From 1162T-S-0a-05 sp050299435 (GTDB lineage: Bacteria > Pseudomonadota > Gammaproteobacteria > Pseudomonadales > Cellvibrionaceae): a stretch of DNA of 8,095 nt. The notes beneath the pieces are model-generated. The model did not search any database, was not told the origin of the DNA, and saw only the letters and a program-made list of their open reading frames with translations. Position 1 is the first letter of the stretch; every line of letters begins with the position of its first letter. The position numbers were made by a program, and so were the translations under genes. The DNA lies in assembly GCA_050299435.1 (NCBI GenBank), contig JBNKVX010000117.1, positions 1-8,095 on the forward strand. The letters are read 5' to 3'. Shown here one piece after another: positions 1 to 5,934 of this stretch.

Positions 1-186
1 CTCTTTAAATCCAGCACAACAAAAATTGGCTTTCGTCGCGGGACTTTCTTGCGTGGATTTATGTTTGAATTTATCGAAGAGTTCGCACCTCATCTCACCA
101 AAGACATCGTGAGTGAAGCTTTCAATCGCCACTCTAAAGTAGAGTTGGACGAATTGTTCGCTAACGTGCAACTGCCCAACTATTAA
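1..186 (+). CDS. cysB: CysB, LysR-type cysteine-regulon activator (3' end only)
   Basis: Only the last 61 codons are present; the gene runs in from the left edge and ends at TAA 184-186. The translation carries a stretch reading STTKIGFRRGTFLRGFMFEF, then FAPHLTKDIV, and ends in LPNY. This closely matches the C-terminus of E. coli CysB as I remember it (IGFRR.T.LR, FAPHLT, LP at the end). CysB is a cytoplasmic LysR-family tetramer that activates sulfate-assimilation genes when bound to N-acetylserine. The part seen belongs to the C-terminal effector/oligomerisation domain; the DNA-binding helix-turn-helix lies outside the window. The neighbours are a convergent thioredoxin-fold gene and cysH, a classic CysB target, which supports the identity. 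The close paralogue Cbl is an alternative, but the cysH context favours CysB. Confidence 0.9.
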   Translation, partial: LFKSSTTKIGFRRGTFLRGFMFEFIEEFAPHLTKDIVSEAFNRHSKVELDELFANVQLPNY

Positions 187-197
187 TTATCTTTGAT

Positions 198-235
198 AGA
201 TCTCGGCTTCGGCAATTTATAAAAAGTCGAGATCT
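198..235. terminator. Hairpin between convergent cysB and thioredoxin-like gene
   Basis: Positions 198-209 (AGATCTCGGCTT) can pair with 224-235 (AAGTCGAGATCT) over 12 bp around a 14-nt loop. In the plus-strand transcript the single irregular pair is a G-U; in the minus-strand transcript it becomes a C-A mismatch. It begins 12 nt after the cysB stop and overlaps the last codons of the convergent gene, the usual place for a terminator. There is no clear run of T on either side, so intrinsic termination is uncertain; it may instead only protect 3' ends. It looks better suited to ending cysB than the minus-strand operon. Confidence 0.45.
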
Positions 236-549
236 TCATTAGACATAATTTCGGACAATTCTTCCGCTTCTTCTGTTTCCTGTTCCAACACTTCTTTTAC
301 AAATTTTAGATACACCGTATAGACACGGGTGTCTTTGTGTTCTTCTTCAACAATGAAAAATGGAGCACGGTTTACTTCGAATTGAGCGGCCAAGAGCATG
401 CCCGCACTGTTTGGATCGCGCTCATCAGCGATAATTGTTTCTTCAATTCGTGCAATTTGCCCTGATTTTTCCAGCTTGTCTTGTACATCCTGACATTTAG
501 GGCAGGGAGAACCATCAGCCAGAATTTTTTTCACGAAGGTAATTTTCAT
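217..549 (-). CDS. Small thioredoxin-fold protein with CPKC motif, linked to cysH
   Basis: A 110-residue protein. It opens with a beta strand (MKITFVKKIL) followed by C16-P-K-C19, the CxxC redox-site position of thioredoxins and glutaredoxins. A RAPFF segment follows at about residues 61-65, where P63 could be the cis-proline that faces the active site. The tail (about 88-110) is strongly acidic (EQETEEAEELSE...) and is not part of the usual fold. The ATG lies 1 nt after the cysH stop, preceded by AAGG at 6-nt spacing, so it is almost certainly co-transcribed and translationally coupled with cysH. From memory, Pseudomonas has an unnamed small gene in the same place between cysB and cysH. Inference: a dedicated reductant or redox partner for the sulfonucleotide reductase. 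No characterised homologue is recognised, so the function stays open; a non-redox role is possible. Confidence 0.8.
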   Translation of the reverse strand: MKITFVKKILADGSPCPKCQDVQDKLEKSGQIARIEETIIADERDPNSAGMLLAAQFEVNRAPFFIVEEEHKDTRVYTVYLKFVKEVLEQETEEAEELSEIMSNEDLDFL

Positions 550-550
550 T

Positions 551-1378
551 TCAAGCCTTACCGTCCTTCAGATTTTCGACATGTAAACCACATTCTTTTT
601 TGGTGGATTCTTCCCACCACCAGCGGCCTTCTCGTTCATGTTGTCCGGGATTTGTTGGACGCGTACAAGGTTCACAGCCAATGGATTTATAGCCTTTGTC
701 ATGTAGCGAATTATAAGGTACATCAAACATACGAATGTAATCCCACACCTGGCGAGAACTCCAATTGACCAGCGGGTTATATTTCACCAGTGCTTCGCCG
801 GGGCGAGCAAAGACTTTATCATTTTGAATGACGGGTATCTGGGCTCGGGTTCCAGGACTTTGATCTTTGCGCTGACCTGTAAGCCAGGCATCGAGCTCGA
901 GTAATTTTTTTCTTAAAGGGCCCACCTTGCGAATGCCACAACATTCCTGATGATTGTCTTCATAAAAGCTAAACAAGCCCTTTTCAGCAACCAGTTTTTG
1001 CACAGAAGCCGCATCGGGGAATAGCATATTGACCCGAATACCATAATGCTTGCGCACTTGCTCGATGAATTGGTAGGTCTCAGCATGTAGGCGGCCAGTA
1101 TCAAGAGAGAAGACTTCAATATCTGGACGAATTTTAACGGCCATATCGATAAGTACCACATCCTCAGCACCGCTAAATGAAATAGCAATATTCTCATGTT
1201 GCTCAAGCGCGTGTGCCACGATCTCTTTGGGTTCGGCTTTTTGCAAACTTGAATCTATGTCTTGAAAGTTAATCGCTTTGTTCATATGTCGATCTGGAAT
1301 AGCATCTGTCTGGAAATTTGGAGGCGCAAGGATACCAGAGCGTTCCAGGGATGCGAAATATTCTCGGGATATAGCCAT
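551..1378 (-). CDS. cysH: CysH, assimilatory sulfonucleotide (APS-type) reductase
   Basis: Cytoplasmic enzyme that reduces adenylyl sulfate (possibly also PAPS) to sulfite for cysteine synthesis, using thioredoxin-like thiols. In the 275-residue reading, the nucleotide-binding loop SFSGAEDVV is at about 67-75 and SLDTGRLH at 91-98. A cysteine pair lies at C146-C147 (ECCGIRK), a second at C235/C238 (GCEPC), and the catalytic cysteine is C263 in KKECGLH. The two pairs mark the [4Fe-4S] APS-reductase class; E. coli-type PAPS reductase keeps only the last cysteine. All five sit at a constant +7 offset from the P. aeruginosa enzyme as I recall it. The start is uncertain: neither this ATG nor the internal ATG at 1283-1285 (residue 32, giving 244 aa) has a good ribosome binding site, and residues 1-31 look unlike the family. 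The gene is divergent from thrH and followed 1 nt later by the CPKC gene; CysB control is likely. Confidence 0.93.
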   Translation of the reverse strand: MAISREYFASLERSGILAPPNFQTDAIPDRHMNKAINFQDIDSSLQKAEPKEIVAHALEQHENIAISFSGAEDVVLIDMAVKIRPDIEVFSLDTGRLHAETYQFIEQVRKHYGIRVNMLFPDAASVQKLVAEKGLFSFYEDNHQECCGIRKVGPLRKKLLELDAWLTGQRKDQSPGTRAQIPVIQNDKVFARPGEALVKYNPLVNWSSRQVWDYIRMFDVPYNSLHDKGYKSIGCEPCTRPTNPGQHEREGRWWWEESTKKECGLHVENLKDGKA

Positions 1379-1428
1379 ATATCAAGAAGCACTAAACCCA
1401 TCGACCTATTTGCGTGAGACGAGCGCTT

Positions 1429-1457
1429 GTTGTAGATTGGCCGCCAAAATTGACCAA
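1429..1457 (-). promoter_or_regulatory. Possible cysH promoter in the cysH-thrH divergent gap
   Basis: On the minus strand TTGGTC (1457-1452) and TACAAC (1434-1429) are separated by 17 nt, a weak sigma-70-like pair (3 of 6 and 4 of 6 matches to consensus). It would give a leader of roughly 45 nt to the cysH ATG at 1378. A weak -35 is normal for activator-dependent promoters such as those CysB controls, but CysB sites are too degenerate to recognise by eye. The 95-nt gap must also hold the thrH promoter, for which I saw no convincing match. Low confidence. Confidence 0.22.
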
Positions 1458-1461
1458 TATT

Positions 1462-1465
1462 GGAG
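1462..1465 (+). promoter_or_regulatory. Ribosome binding site that fixes the thrH GTG start
   Basis: GGAG at 1462-1465 is followed by 8 nt and then GTG at 1474. This favours the GTG over the upstream in-frame ATG at 1414, which has no such site and would add 20 residues unlike the family. Confidence 0.8.
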
Positions 1466-1473
1466 TAGACATT

Positions 1474-2091
1474 GTGGAGCTAGCTTGCCTCGACTTGGAA
1501 GGGGTTCTTATTCCTGAAATCTGGATTAAATTTGCGGAAAAAACCGGTATTGAAGCCTTAAAAGCGACGACACGGGATATTCCTGATTACGATGAACTCA
1601 TGACCATGCGACTTGGTGAGTTGGACAAGGCCGGGCTAGGACTGAATGAAATTCAGGAAGTGATCGCCACTTTGAGCCCACTCGACGGGGCGGCGGAATT
1701 TTTAGATTGGCTCCGCGAGCGCTTTCAGGTGATCATTCTTTCCGACACTTTCTACGAATTTGCTGGGCCATTAATGAAACAGTTAGGCTACCCAACCCTG
1801 TTTTGCCACAAATTGCTTGTGGATGAAGGAGGCAAGGTTGTGGATTACAAGCTCCGACAGGCGAACCCCAAAAGACAATGTATCGCGGCCTTTAAAACGC
1901 TCTATTATCGGACGATAGCGGCAGGGGACTCCTACAACGACACAACGATGTTGGCAGAGGCTGATGCGGGTATTTTATTCAGCGCTCCAGAAAATGTGAT
2001 CAGCGAATTTCCGCAGTTTCCCGCAGTGCATACCTACGAGGAATTAAAGCAGGCTTTTTTGAATGCGAGCATTAGGAATTTAACTCTCTGA
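1474..2091 (+). CDS. thrH: ThrH, phosphoserine phosphatase / phosphoserine:homoserine phosphotransferase
   Basis: HAD-superfamily enzyme. The P. aeruginosa ThrH family dephosphorylates phosphoserine and can pass the phosphate to homoserine, linking serine and threonine synthesis. From the GTG at 1474 the protein is 205 residues, exactly the length of the P. aeruginosa protein. HAD motif I is ACLDLEGVL, with the predicted nucleophile D7 and acid E9. Motif II is S90 in ILSDTFYEF, motif III is K133 in PKRQ, and motif IV is GDSYNDTTML (D152, D156). ATTRDIPDYD and APENVISEFPQFPAVHTYE are also family hallmarks. A longer reading from ATG 1414 is rejected because of the GGAG site at the GTG and the family length. 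Phosphoserine feeds serine and then cysteine synthesis, so the location beside cysH and cysB makes metabolic sense. A Rieske gene follows 4 nt after the stop. Confidence 0.93.
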   Translation: MELACLDLEGVLIPEIWIKFAEKTGIEALKATTRDIPDYDELMTMRLGELDKAGLGLNEIQEVIATLSPLDGAAEFLDWLRERFQVIILSDTFYEFAGPLMKQLGYPTLFCHKLLVDEGGKVVDYKLRQANPKRQCIAAFKTLYYRTIAAGDSYNDTTMLAEADAGILFSAPENVISEFPQFPAVHTYEELKQAFLNASIRNLTL

Positions 2092-2095
2092 ATTT

Positions 2096-2410
2096 ATGAC
2101 CTTCTACGCCCTCGAAAAATTGGTTAACCTTCAAGATGGTTACCAAAAAGCGTTTAAAGTAGCCGGCCATAATTTGCTTTTGGTTCATGAGAATGGGCGT
2201 TCATATTTATTGGAAAATGCGTGCCCACACATGGGGGTGGCCCTGGATCGGGCAACGCTTTTGCCGCAAGGATTAATTCGCTGCAATGCACACGGTATTG
2301 AATTTGAGCTTGACTCTGGCAAGGCCCTGGGCCCACTCGCAAACACTCTGGAATGTCTGAAAAAATTTGAGCCGGTTTATCAAGGGAATGAAATCGGAGT
2401 CGATCTCTAA
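2096..2410 (+). CDS. Small Rieske [2Fe-2S] protein, NirD/ferredoxin-like
   Basis: A 104-residue single-domain Rieske protein. The cluster ligands are visible as C43-P-H45 (NACPHMGVAL) and C63-N-A-H66 (RCNAHGIEF), i.e. the CxH...CxxH pattern that binds a [2Fe-2S] centre. There is no signal peptide or membrane segment, so it should be a soluble cytoplasmic electron carrier or small subunit, like the Rieske ferredoxins of oxygenase systems or NirD. No oxygenase or nitrite reductase gene is nearby to name its partner. The ATG is 4 nt after the thrH stop; the only purine-rich site (AGGAA at about 2073) is too far upstream, so translation probably depends on coupling to thrH. Its end overlaps the convergent GNAT gene by 4 nt. 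The domain call is firm; the physiological role is unknown. Confidence 0.88.
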   Translation: MTFYALEKLVNLQDGYQKAFKVAGHNLLLVHENGRSYLLENACPHMGVALDRATLLPQGLIRCNAHGIEFELDSGKALGPLANTLECLKKFEPVYQGNEIGVDL

Positions 2411-3351
2411 AGTTGTAATCTTTGCAAATTTCTATCTATTTTGGCTTGACGCTGCCATAAACTCTCAAAATCTTCAGACAAATTCTCGGCCTCAGGTCCT
2501 GCGCGATAATTAGCAAAACCAATATGTTCCGCTTCATTATTGAAATACACCATTCTTTTCTCATCTGACAGCAGGTAAGCAATATCCGGTTTATTTGTCT
2601 CCTCAGTGAGTGCACGAATTTCAATGGCGCTGCTAAGTCTTTGAGCAAGTGTCACAAGGGGATGGCTTACTCCATGAAGTTTTTTGCTGTCTCGCAAGAG
2701 GATTCGTATTCGGGAATAGCGACTTTTTCGAGCAATGAAAGACAACGTTTCAACAAAATATTTTTCAGTGAAAATAGGATGTGCCAAATGGTCAGAGAGA
2801 ATGTCAATATGTCGAGATGTGCAAGATGTTAATAAGGGGAGGTGACAGTGAATATCTTCGGTTTCGTTAAAGCGGCAGATGTTGTCTGCAAACAACGCCT
2901 CGATATTGGCAGTTTTATCTGATCTAAATTTCATTTGAACATGTTCAATGCCGGCTTCCTGAAAACGCTCGCCGTCTTCCACAAAGCCAGCCTGTAAATA
3001 AAAGCCCAAAGCCTGAACTTGTGCGTGCAAATAAATAGATGGATTTACTTGAGACTTTAGCGCATAGAAAACGGCTTCTCGTAAGAGAGCATGACCAATA
3101 CCTTTTTCACGTTGTTCTTGAATCACAGCCATGCGCCCAATTTTACCGTCGGCCAAGAGACGGCAATACCCAATGAGCTCTTCATTGAGATTAAATGCGG
3201 CAAAGTGATGTGTGGTACTCAATTCATCCAGGCCGTCGTATTCCTCAGTACGGTCTACTTTTTGCTCTTGAATAAAAACACTGTCTCGAATGTGCTGTAT
3301 CGCTTGGTGATGAACTTCCCACGCCACATTTTTTACACTGATTAATTCCAT
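2407..3351 (-). CDS. GNAT acetyltransferase fused to an uncharacterised C-terminal domain
   Basis: A 314-residue, two-domain protein. Residues 1-143 are a GNAT N-acyltransferase: RDSVFIQEQ at 22-30, the strand GYCRLL at 61-66, the acetyl-CoA pyrophosphate loop QREKGIGHALL at 80-90 (Q/RxxGxG), and motif B LHAQVQALGFYLQAGF at 108-123. This half resembles the ElaA-like GNAT group. Residues from about 165 to 300 form a second domain (HLAHPIFTEKYFVETLSFIARKS..., RIRILLRDSKKL, ...YFNNEAEHIGFANYR), a pattern I recall after GNAT domains in Pseudomonas and relatives. It somewhat resembles a phospholipase D-type fold but lacks an HKD motif. The substrate is unknown. It begins 25 nt after roxA, with TAAGG 7 nt before the ATG, and is the last gene of the mnmA-hflD-purB-roxA run. 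Confidence 0.85.
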   Translation of the reverse strand: MELISVKNVAWEVHHQAIQHIRDSVFIQEQKVDRTEEYDGLDELSTTHHFAAFNLNEELIGYCRLLADGKIGRMAVIQEQREKGIGHALLREAVFYALKSQVNPSIYLHAQVQALGFYLQAGFVEDGERFQEAGIEHVQMKFRSDKTANIEALFADNICRFNETEDIHCHLPLLTSCTSRHIDILSDHLAHPIFTEKYFVETLSFIARKSRYSRIRILLRDSKKLHGVSHPLVTLAQRLSSAIEIRALTEETNKPDIAYLLSDEKRMVYFNNEAEHIGFANYRAGPEAENLSEDFESLWQRQAKIDRNLQRLQL

Positions 3352-3376
3352 TGCTAAGCCTTAGATCTTTTGTGAA

Positions 3377-4486
3377 TCAATTGCCAACGATTAAATTTTC
3401 CTCAATGAGTTGATGCACCAAGGACATGTCGCTGGTGTCTAACTCTGATAGTTGGAAAGCGCGTTTTTCACTGAGTAACACAGCGCAATTTTTACTGCAA
3501 GAATATAACTCACCGTCAATAAACAACGAGGCAGCCCCATTACTAGCGTACCAAGCGCAACGCGCGTGCGGTTTTAGTTTTACATATGCGGTTGTGTCCA
3601 GGCAAGGTTCGCTATCAAATTCGAGACCTGGATTTTTTCTTGTCATTAATTTCCCAAAAGACTGAGCGAGTTTTTGCTTGTTTTCAAGCGCTGACGACAA
3701 GACATCTTTTAGGGAATTAATGACATCGTCTGAAATTTCTCCAGATAGATTGTGAGAGCTTAAATGAATATCGCGATAGCGTAGGTCTTCGTTTAACTCG
3801 GAAGCAAGTTCCTGTGCAGTTTCGAGTAAAATATCAGCGTAACTCGGCGCACGAAAACCCACCGAGAAAGTCATACATTCGCCCTGGGCTATACCCCAAT
3901 GAGCGAGCCCGGGTGGCAGGTAGAGTAAATCTCCGGGTTCGACAATATAGCTTTCCCGGGTTTCAAAGTTTTCCAGAATTTTCATTTCCTGATTTGGCAA
4001 GAGGGCACTGTCGGATGAACAGTTTTGGCCGATCTTCCATTGACGTTTTCCTTGTGCTTGTAAAAGAAATACATCGTAATAGTCGAAATGTGGGCCGACA
4101 CTTCCTTGATCGGTGGCGTAGCTAATCATGATGTCGTCAAGTCGCCAGCTTGGGATAAACTTAAATGCTTCAAGCAGTGCATGAACACCTTCGTTCAAAT
4201 CATCAACATTCTGAACCAGTAAAGTCCAGTGTGAATCTGAAAGTGCAGGGAAAATATCTTCGCTGAGCGGCCCGTGTGTGAGCTCCCAATTTTGTGGTGA
4301 CTTTTCAATAATTAAACGCGATTTCACTTCCTCTTCCAATGCGTAACCCGCAAGGGTTTCTGCATCAAGAGGACAAGCAAAGTCTGGGAAAGCGCGTTTA
4401 ACTAATAAGGGTTTTTTTTGCCAATAATCCTTGAGGAAACCATCGATACTGATTTCACCAAAGGATTCTAAGCGAGAGTATTTCAT
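3377..4486 (-). CDS. roxA: RoxA/YcfD, ribosomal protein uL16 arginine 3-hydroxylase
   Basis: Cytoplasmic JmjC/cupin-8 oxygenase that uses Fe(II), O2 and 2-oxoglutarate to hydroxylate an arginine of ribosomal protein uL16 (L16). At 369 residues it is close to E. coli YcfD (about 373). The iron triad is H133-x-D135 in GPHFDYYDVF and H196 in PPGLAHWGIA, with the usual GDLLYLPPG approach strand at 185-193. The N-terminal FLKDYWQKKPLLVKRAF (17-33) is the family entry motif. Residues from about 214 on form the helical dimerisation region and the C-terminal winged-helix-like part. The ATG overlaps the purB stop as ATGA (4486-4483), so translation is coupled to purB. Substrate assignment rests on family similarity. 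Confidence 0.93.
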   Translation of the reverse strand: MKYSRLESFGEISIDGFLKDYWQKKPLLVKRAFPDFACPLDAETLAGYALEEEVKSRLIIEKSPQNWELTHGPLSEDIFPALSDSHWTLLVQNVDDLNEGVHALLEAFKFIPSWRLDDIMISYATDQGSVGPHFDYYDVFLLQAQGKRQWKIGQNCSSDSALLPNQEMKILENFETRESYIVEPGDLLYLPPGLAHWGIAQGECMTFSVGFRAPSYADILLETAQELASELNEDLRYRDIHLSSHNLSGEISDDVINSLKDVLSSALENKQKLAQSFGKLMTRKNPGLEFDSEPCLDTTAYVKLKPHARCAWYASNGAASLFIDGELYSCSKNCAVLLSEKRAFQLSELDTSDMSLVHQLIEENLIVGN

Positions 4487-5862
4487 CTTTGTTTAGAAAT
4501 GTTTTTTGCTTGCTCAATGGCATTACCCAGGTAAGTGGCGGGCGTAAGTTCACGGAGCGCCTGTTTGGCTTTATCCGGAATGTCCAAACTGTCTACAAAT
4601 TCCTGCATAGTTTCTTTGTCAATAGTTTGACCGCGCGTCAGCGCCTTCAATTTTTCGTAGGGTTTTTCAATGCCATATCGACGCATCACAGTCTGAATGG
4701 GTTCGGCGAGCACCTCCCATGCCTGATCGAGATCTTTTGCTATTGCAGTGCGGTTTACTTCCAGTTTGCTAATGCCTTTTAGCGTGGATGCATAGGCGAT
4801 GAGCGAGTACGCAAAGCCGACTCCCATATTGCGCAAGACAGTGGAGTCAGTTAAATCGCGTTGCCAGCGAGAAATTGGCAGTTTTGCACTTAAGTGATTA
4901 AAAACCGCATTGGCTAAACCCAGGTTGCCTTCTGAATTTTCAAAATCGATCGGGTTAACTTTGTGCGGCATTGTCGAAGAGCCCACTTCACCTTCAACTG
5001 TTTTTTGTTTGAAATAGGCGAGAGAAATGTAAGCCCAAATATCTCTATTAAAATCTAAAAGAATGGTATTGAAACGGCAGATAGCATCGAACAATTCGGC
5101 GATATAGTCATGCGGTTCGATTTGAGTGGTATAAGGATTCCATTCGAGCCCTAAACTTGTAACAAATTTTTCTGCAAAGGCTTGCCAATCGATTTCTGGA
5201 TAGGCTGCAATGTGTGCATTGTAATTACCTACAGCGCCATTGATTTTTCCTAAAAGAGACACGGCCCGAATTTGTTCGAGCTGAGCTTGCAAGCGAGCTA
5301 CAACATTGGCCATTTCTTTACCAACGGTAGTCGGAGAGGCCGTTTGCCCGTGAGTGCGAGACAACATTGGAATATCGGCGTAATCGAGCGCTAATTGTTG
5401 GATTGCCTTCACAATTTTTTGCATCACAGGAACAAGAATTTCGTCTCGACCTTCCTTCAGCATTAAGGCGTGGCTTAAATTGTTTATATCTTCAGATGTA
5501 CAGGCAAAATGCACAAACTCACTAATGGCTTGGAGTTCAGCTGAGTGTGCAAATTTGTCTTTAATAAAATATTCGACAGCTTTTACGTCGTGGTTGGTTG
5601 TGGCTTCAATTTGTTTGATAGAGCCCGCATCCAATTCACAGAATTCTTCAATTATCTTATTGAGCACTGCATTAGCTTCTGCGCTCAATGCCGGAACCTC
5701 AGTAATGGCCGGAATAGTGGCAAGTTGTTGCAGCCAACGCACTTCAACCGTAACGCGGCAGCGAATTAATCCGAATTCACTGAAGATTGCACGTAAACTT
5801 TCTGTTTTATTGCCGTAACGACCGTCTACAGGTGAAATGGCGGAGAGGGCACTGAGATCCAT
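4483..5862 (-). CDS. purB: PurB, adenylosuccinate lyase
   Basis: Cytoplasmic enzyme of purine synthesis that removes fumarate twice: from SAICAR to AICAR and from adenylosuccinate to AMP. At 459 residues it matches the E. coli-type enzyme (about 456). The N-terminus SALSAISPVDGRYG is diagnostic. The catalytic residues fall at H171 in LSRTHGQTASPTT and S295 in the fumarase/lyase signature GEVGSSTMPHKVNPIDFEN (292-309), the numbering I recall for E. coli. CTSEDINN (121-128) and TTNHDVKAVEYF (88-99) are further substrate-contact motifs. It lies 72 nt downstream of hflD, overlaps roxA by 4 nt, and the hflD-purB order matches E. coli. No strong Shine-Dalgarno precedes the ATG. An inverted repeat at 5904-5925 may bear on its control. 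Confidence 0.97.
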   Translation of the reverse strand: MDLSALSAISPVDGRYGNKTESLRAIFSEFGLIRCRVTVEVRWLQQLATIPAITEVPALSAEANAVLNKIIEEFCELDAGSIKQIEATTNHDVKAVEYFIKDKFAHSAELQAISEFVHFACTSEDINNLSHALMLKEGRDEILVPVMQKIVKAIQQLALDYADIPMLSRTHGQTASPTTVGKEMANVVARLQAQLEQIRAVSLLGKINGAVGNYNAHIAAYPEIDWQAFAEKFVTSLGLEWNPYTTQIEPHDYIAELFDAICRFNTILLDFNRDIWAYISLAYFKQKTVEGEVGSSTMPHKVNPIDFENSEGNLGLANAVFNHLSAKLPISRWQRDLTDSTVLRNMGVGFAYSLIAYASTLKGISKLEVNRTAIAKDLDQAWEVLAEPIQTVMRRYGIEKPYEKLKALTRGQTIDKETMQEFVDSLDIPDKAKQALRELTPATYLGNAIEQAKNISKQR

Positions 5863-5901
5863 ACTTGTCTTTTACCACTTTGATTTCTTGAGAGGGACGA
5901 A

Positions 5902-5930
5902 ATTTTACAGGAATTCACCTGTAAATTCAG
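5902..5930 (-). promoter_or_regulatory. Inverted repeat with promoter-like hexamers upstream of purB
   Basis: Perfect 8-bp arms TTTACAGG (5904-5911) and CCTGTAAA (5918-5925) flank a 6-nt centre, between the hflD stop and the purB ATG. On the minus strand a -10-like TAAAAT (5907-5902, 5 of 6) overlaps one arm, and CTGAAT (5930-5925, 3 of 6) lies 17 nt upstream. The repeat could be an operator on an internal purB promoter or an RNA hairpin 9 nt after the hflD stop. It is not a strong terminator because only ATTTCG follows. I do not recognise the regulator; it does not match the PurR or LexA consensus. Confidence 0.35.
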
Positions 5931-5934
5931 TTGC

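Noticed and set aside
481..768. Open plus-strand frame opposite the thioredoxin-like gene and cysH
   Set aside because: It lies antisense to two well-supported genes, has no ribosome binding site and its protein resembles nothing; a shadow frame.
913..1206. Open minus-strand frame inside cysH in another phase
   Set aside because: CysH motifs run through the whole interval in the correct frame, so this is a by-product of its codon use.
1414..1473. Upstream ATG extending thrH by 20 residues
   Set aside because: The family starts at the MELACLDLEG position, and the GGAG site points to GTG 1474.
3091..3345. Open plus-strand frame antisense to the GNAT gene
   Set aside because: No homology or start signal; the opposite strand carries the conserved acetyl-CoA motif.
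3354..3364. Palindrome CTAAGCCTTAG before the GNAT start
   Set aside because: The centre is 1 nt so it cannot fold as a good hairpin, and it simply contains the Shine-Dalgarno.
4489..4782. Open plus-strand frame antisense to purB
   Set aside because: purB is unambiguous here; the antisense frame has no start signal or recognisable content.
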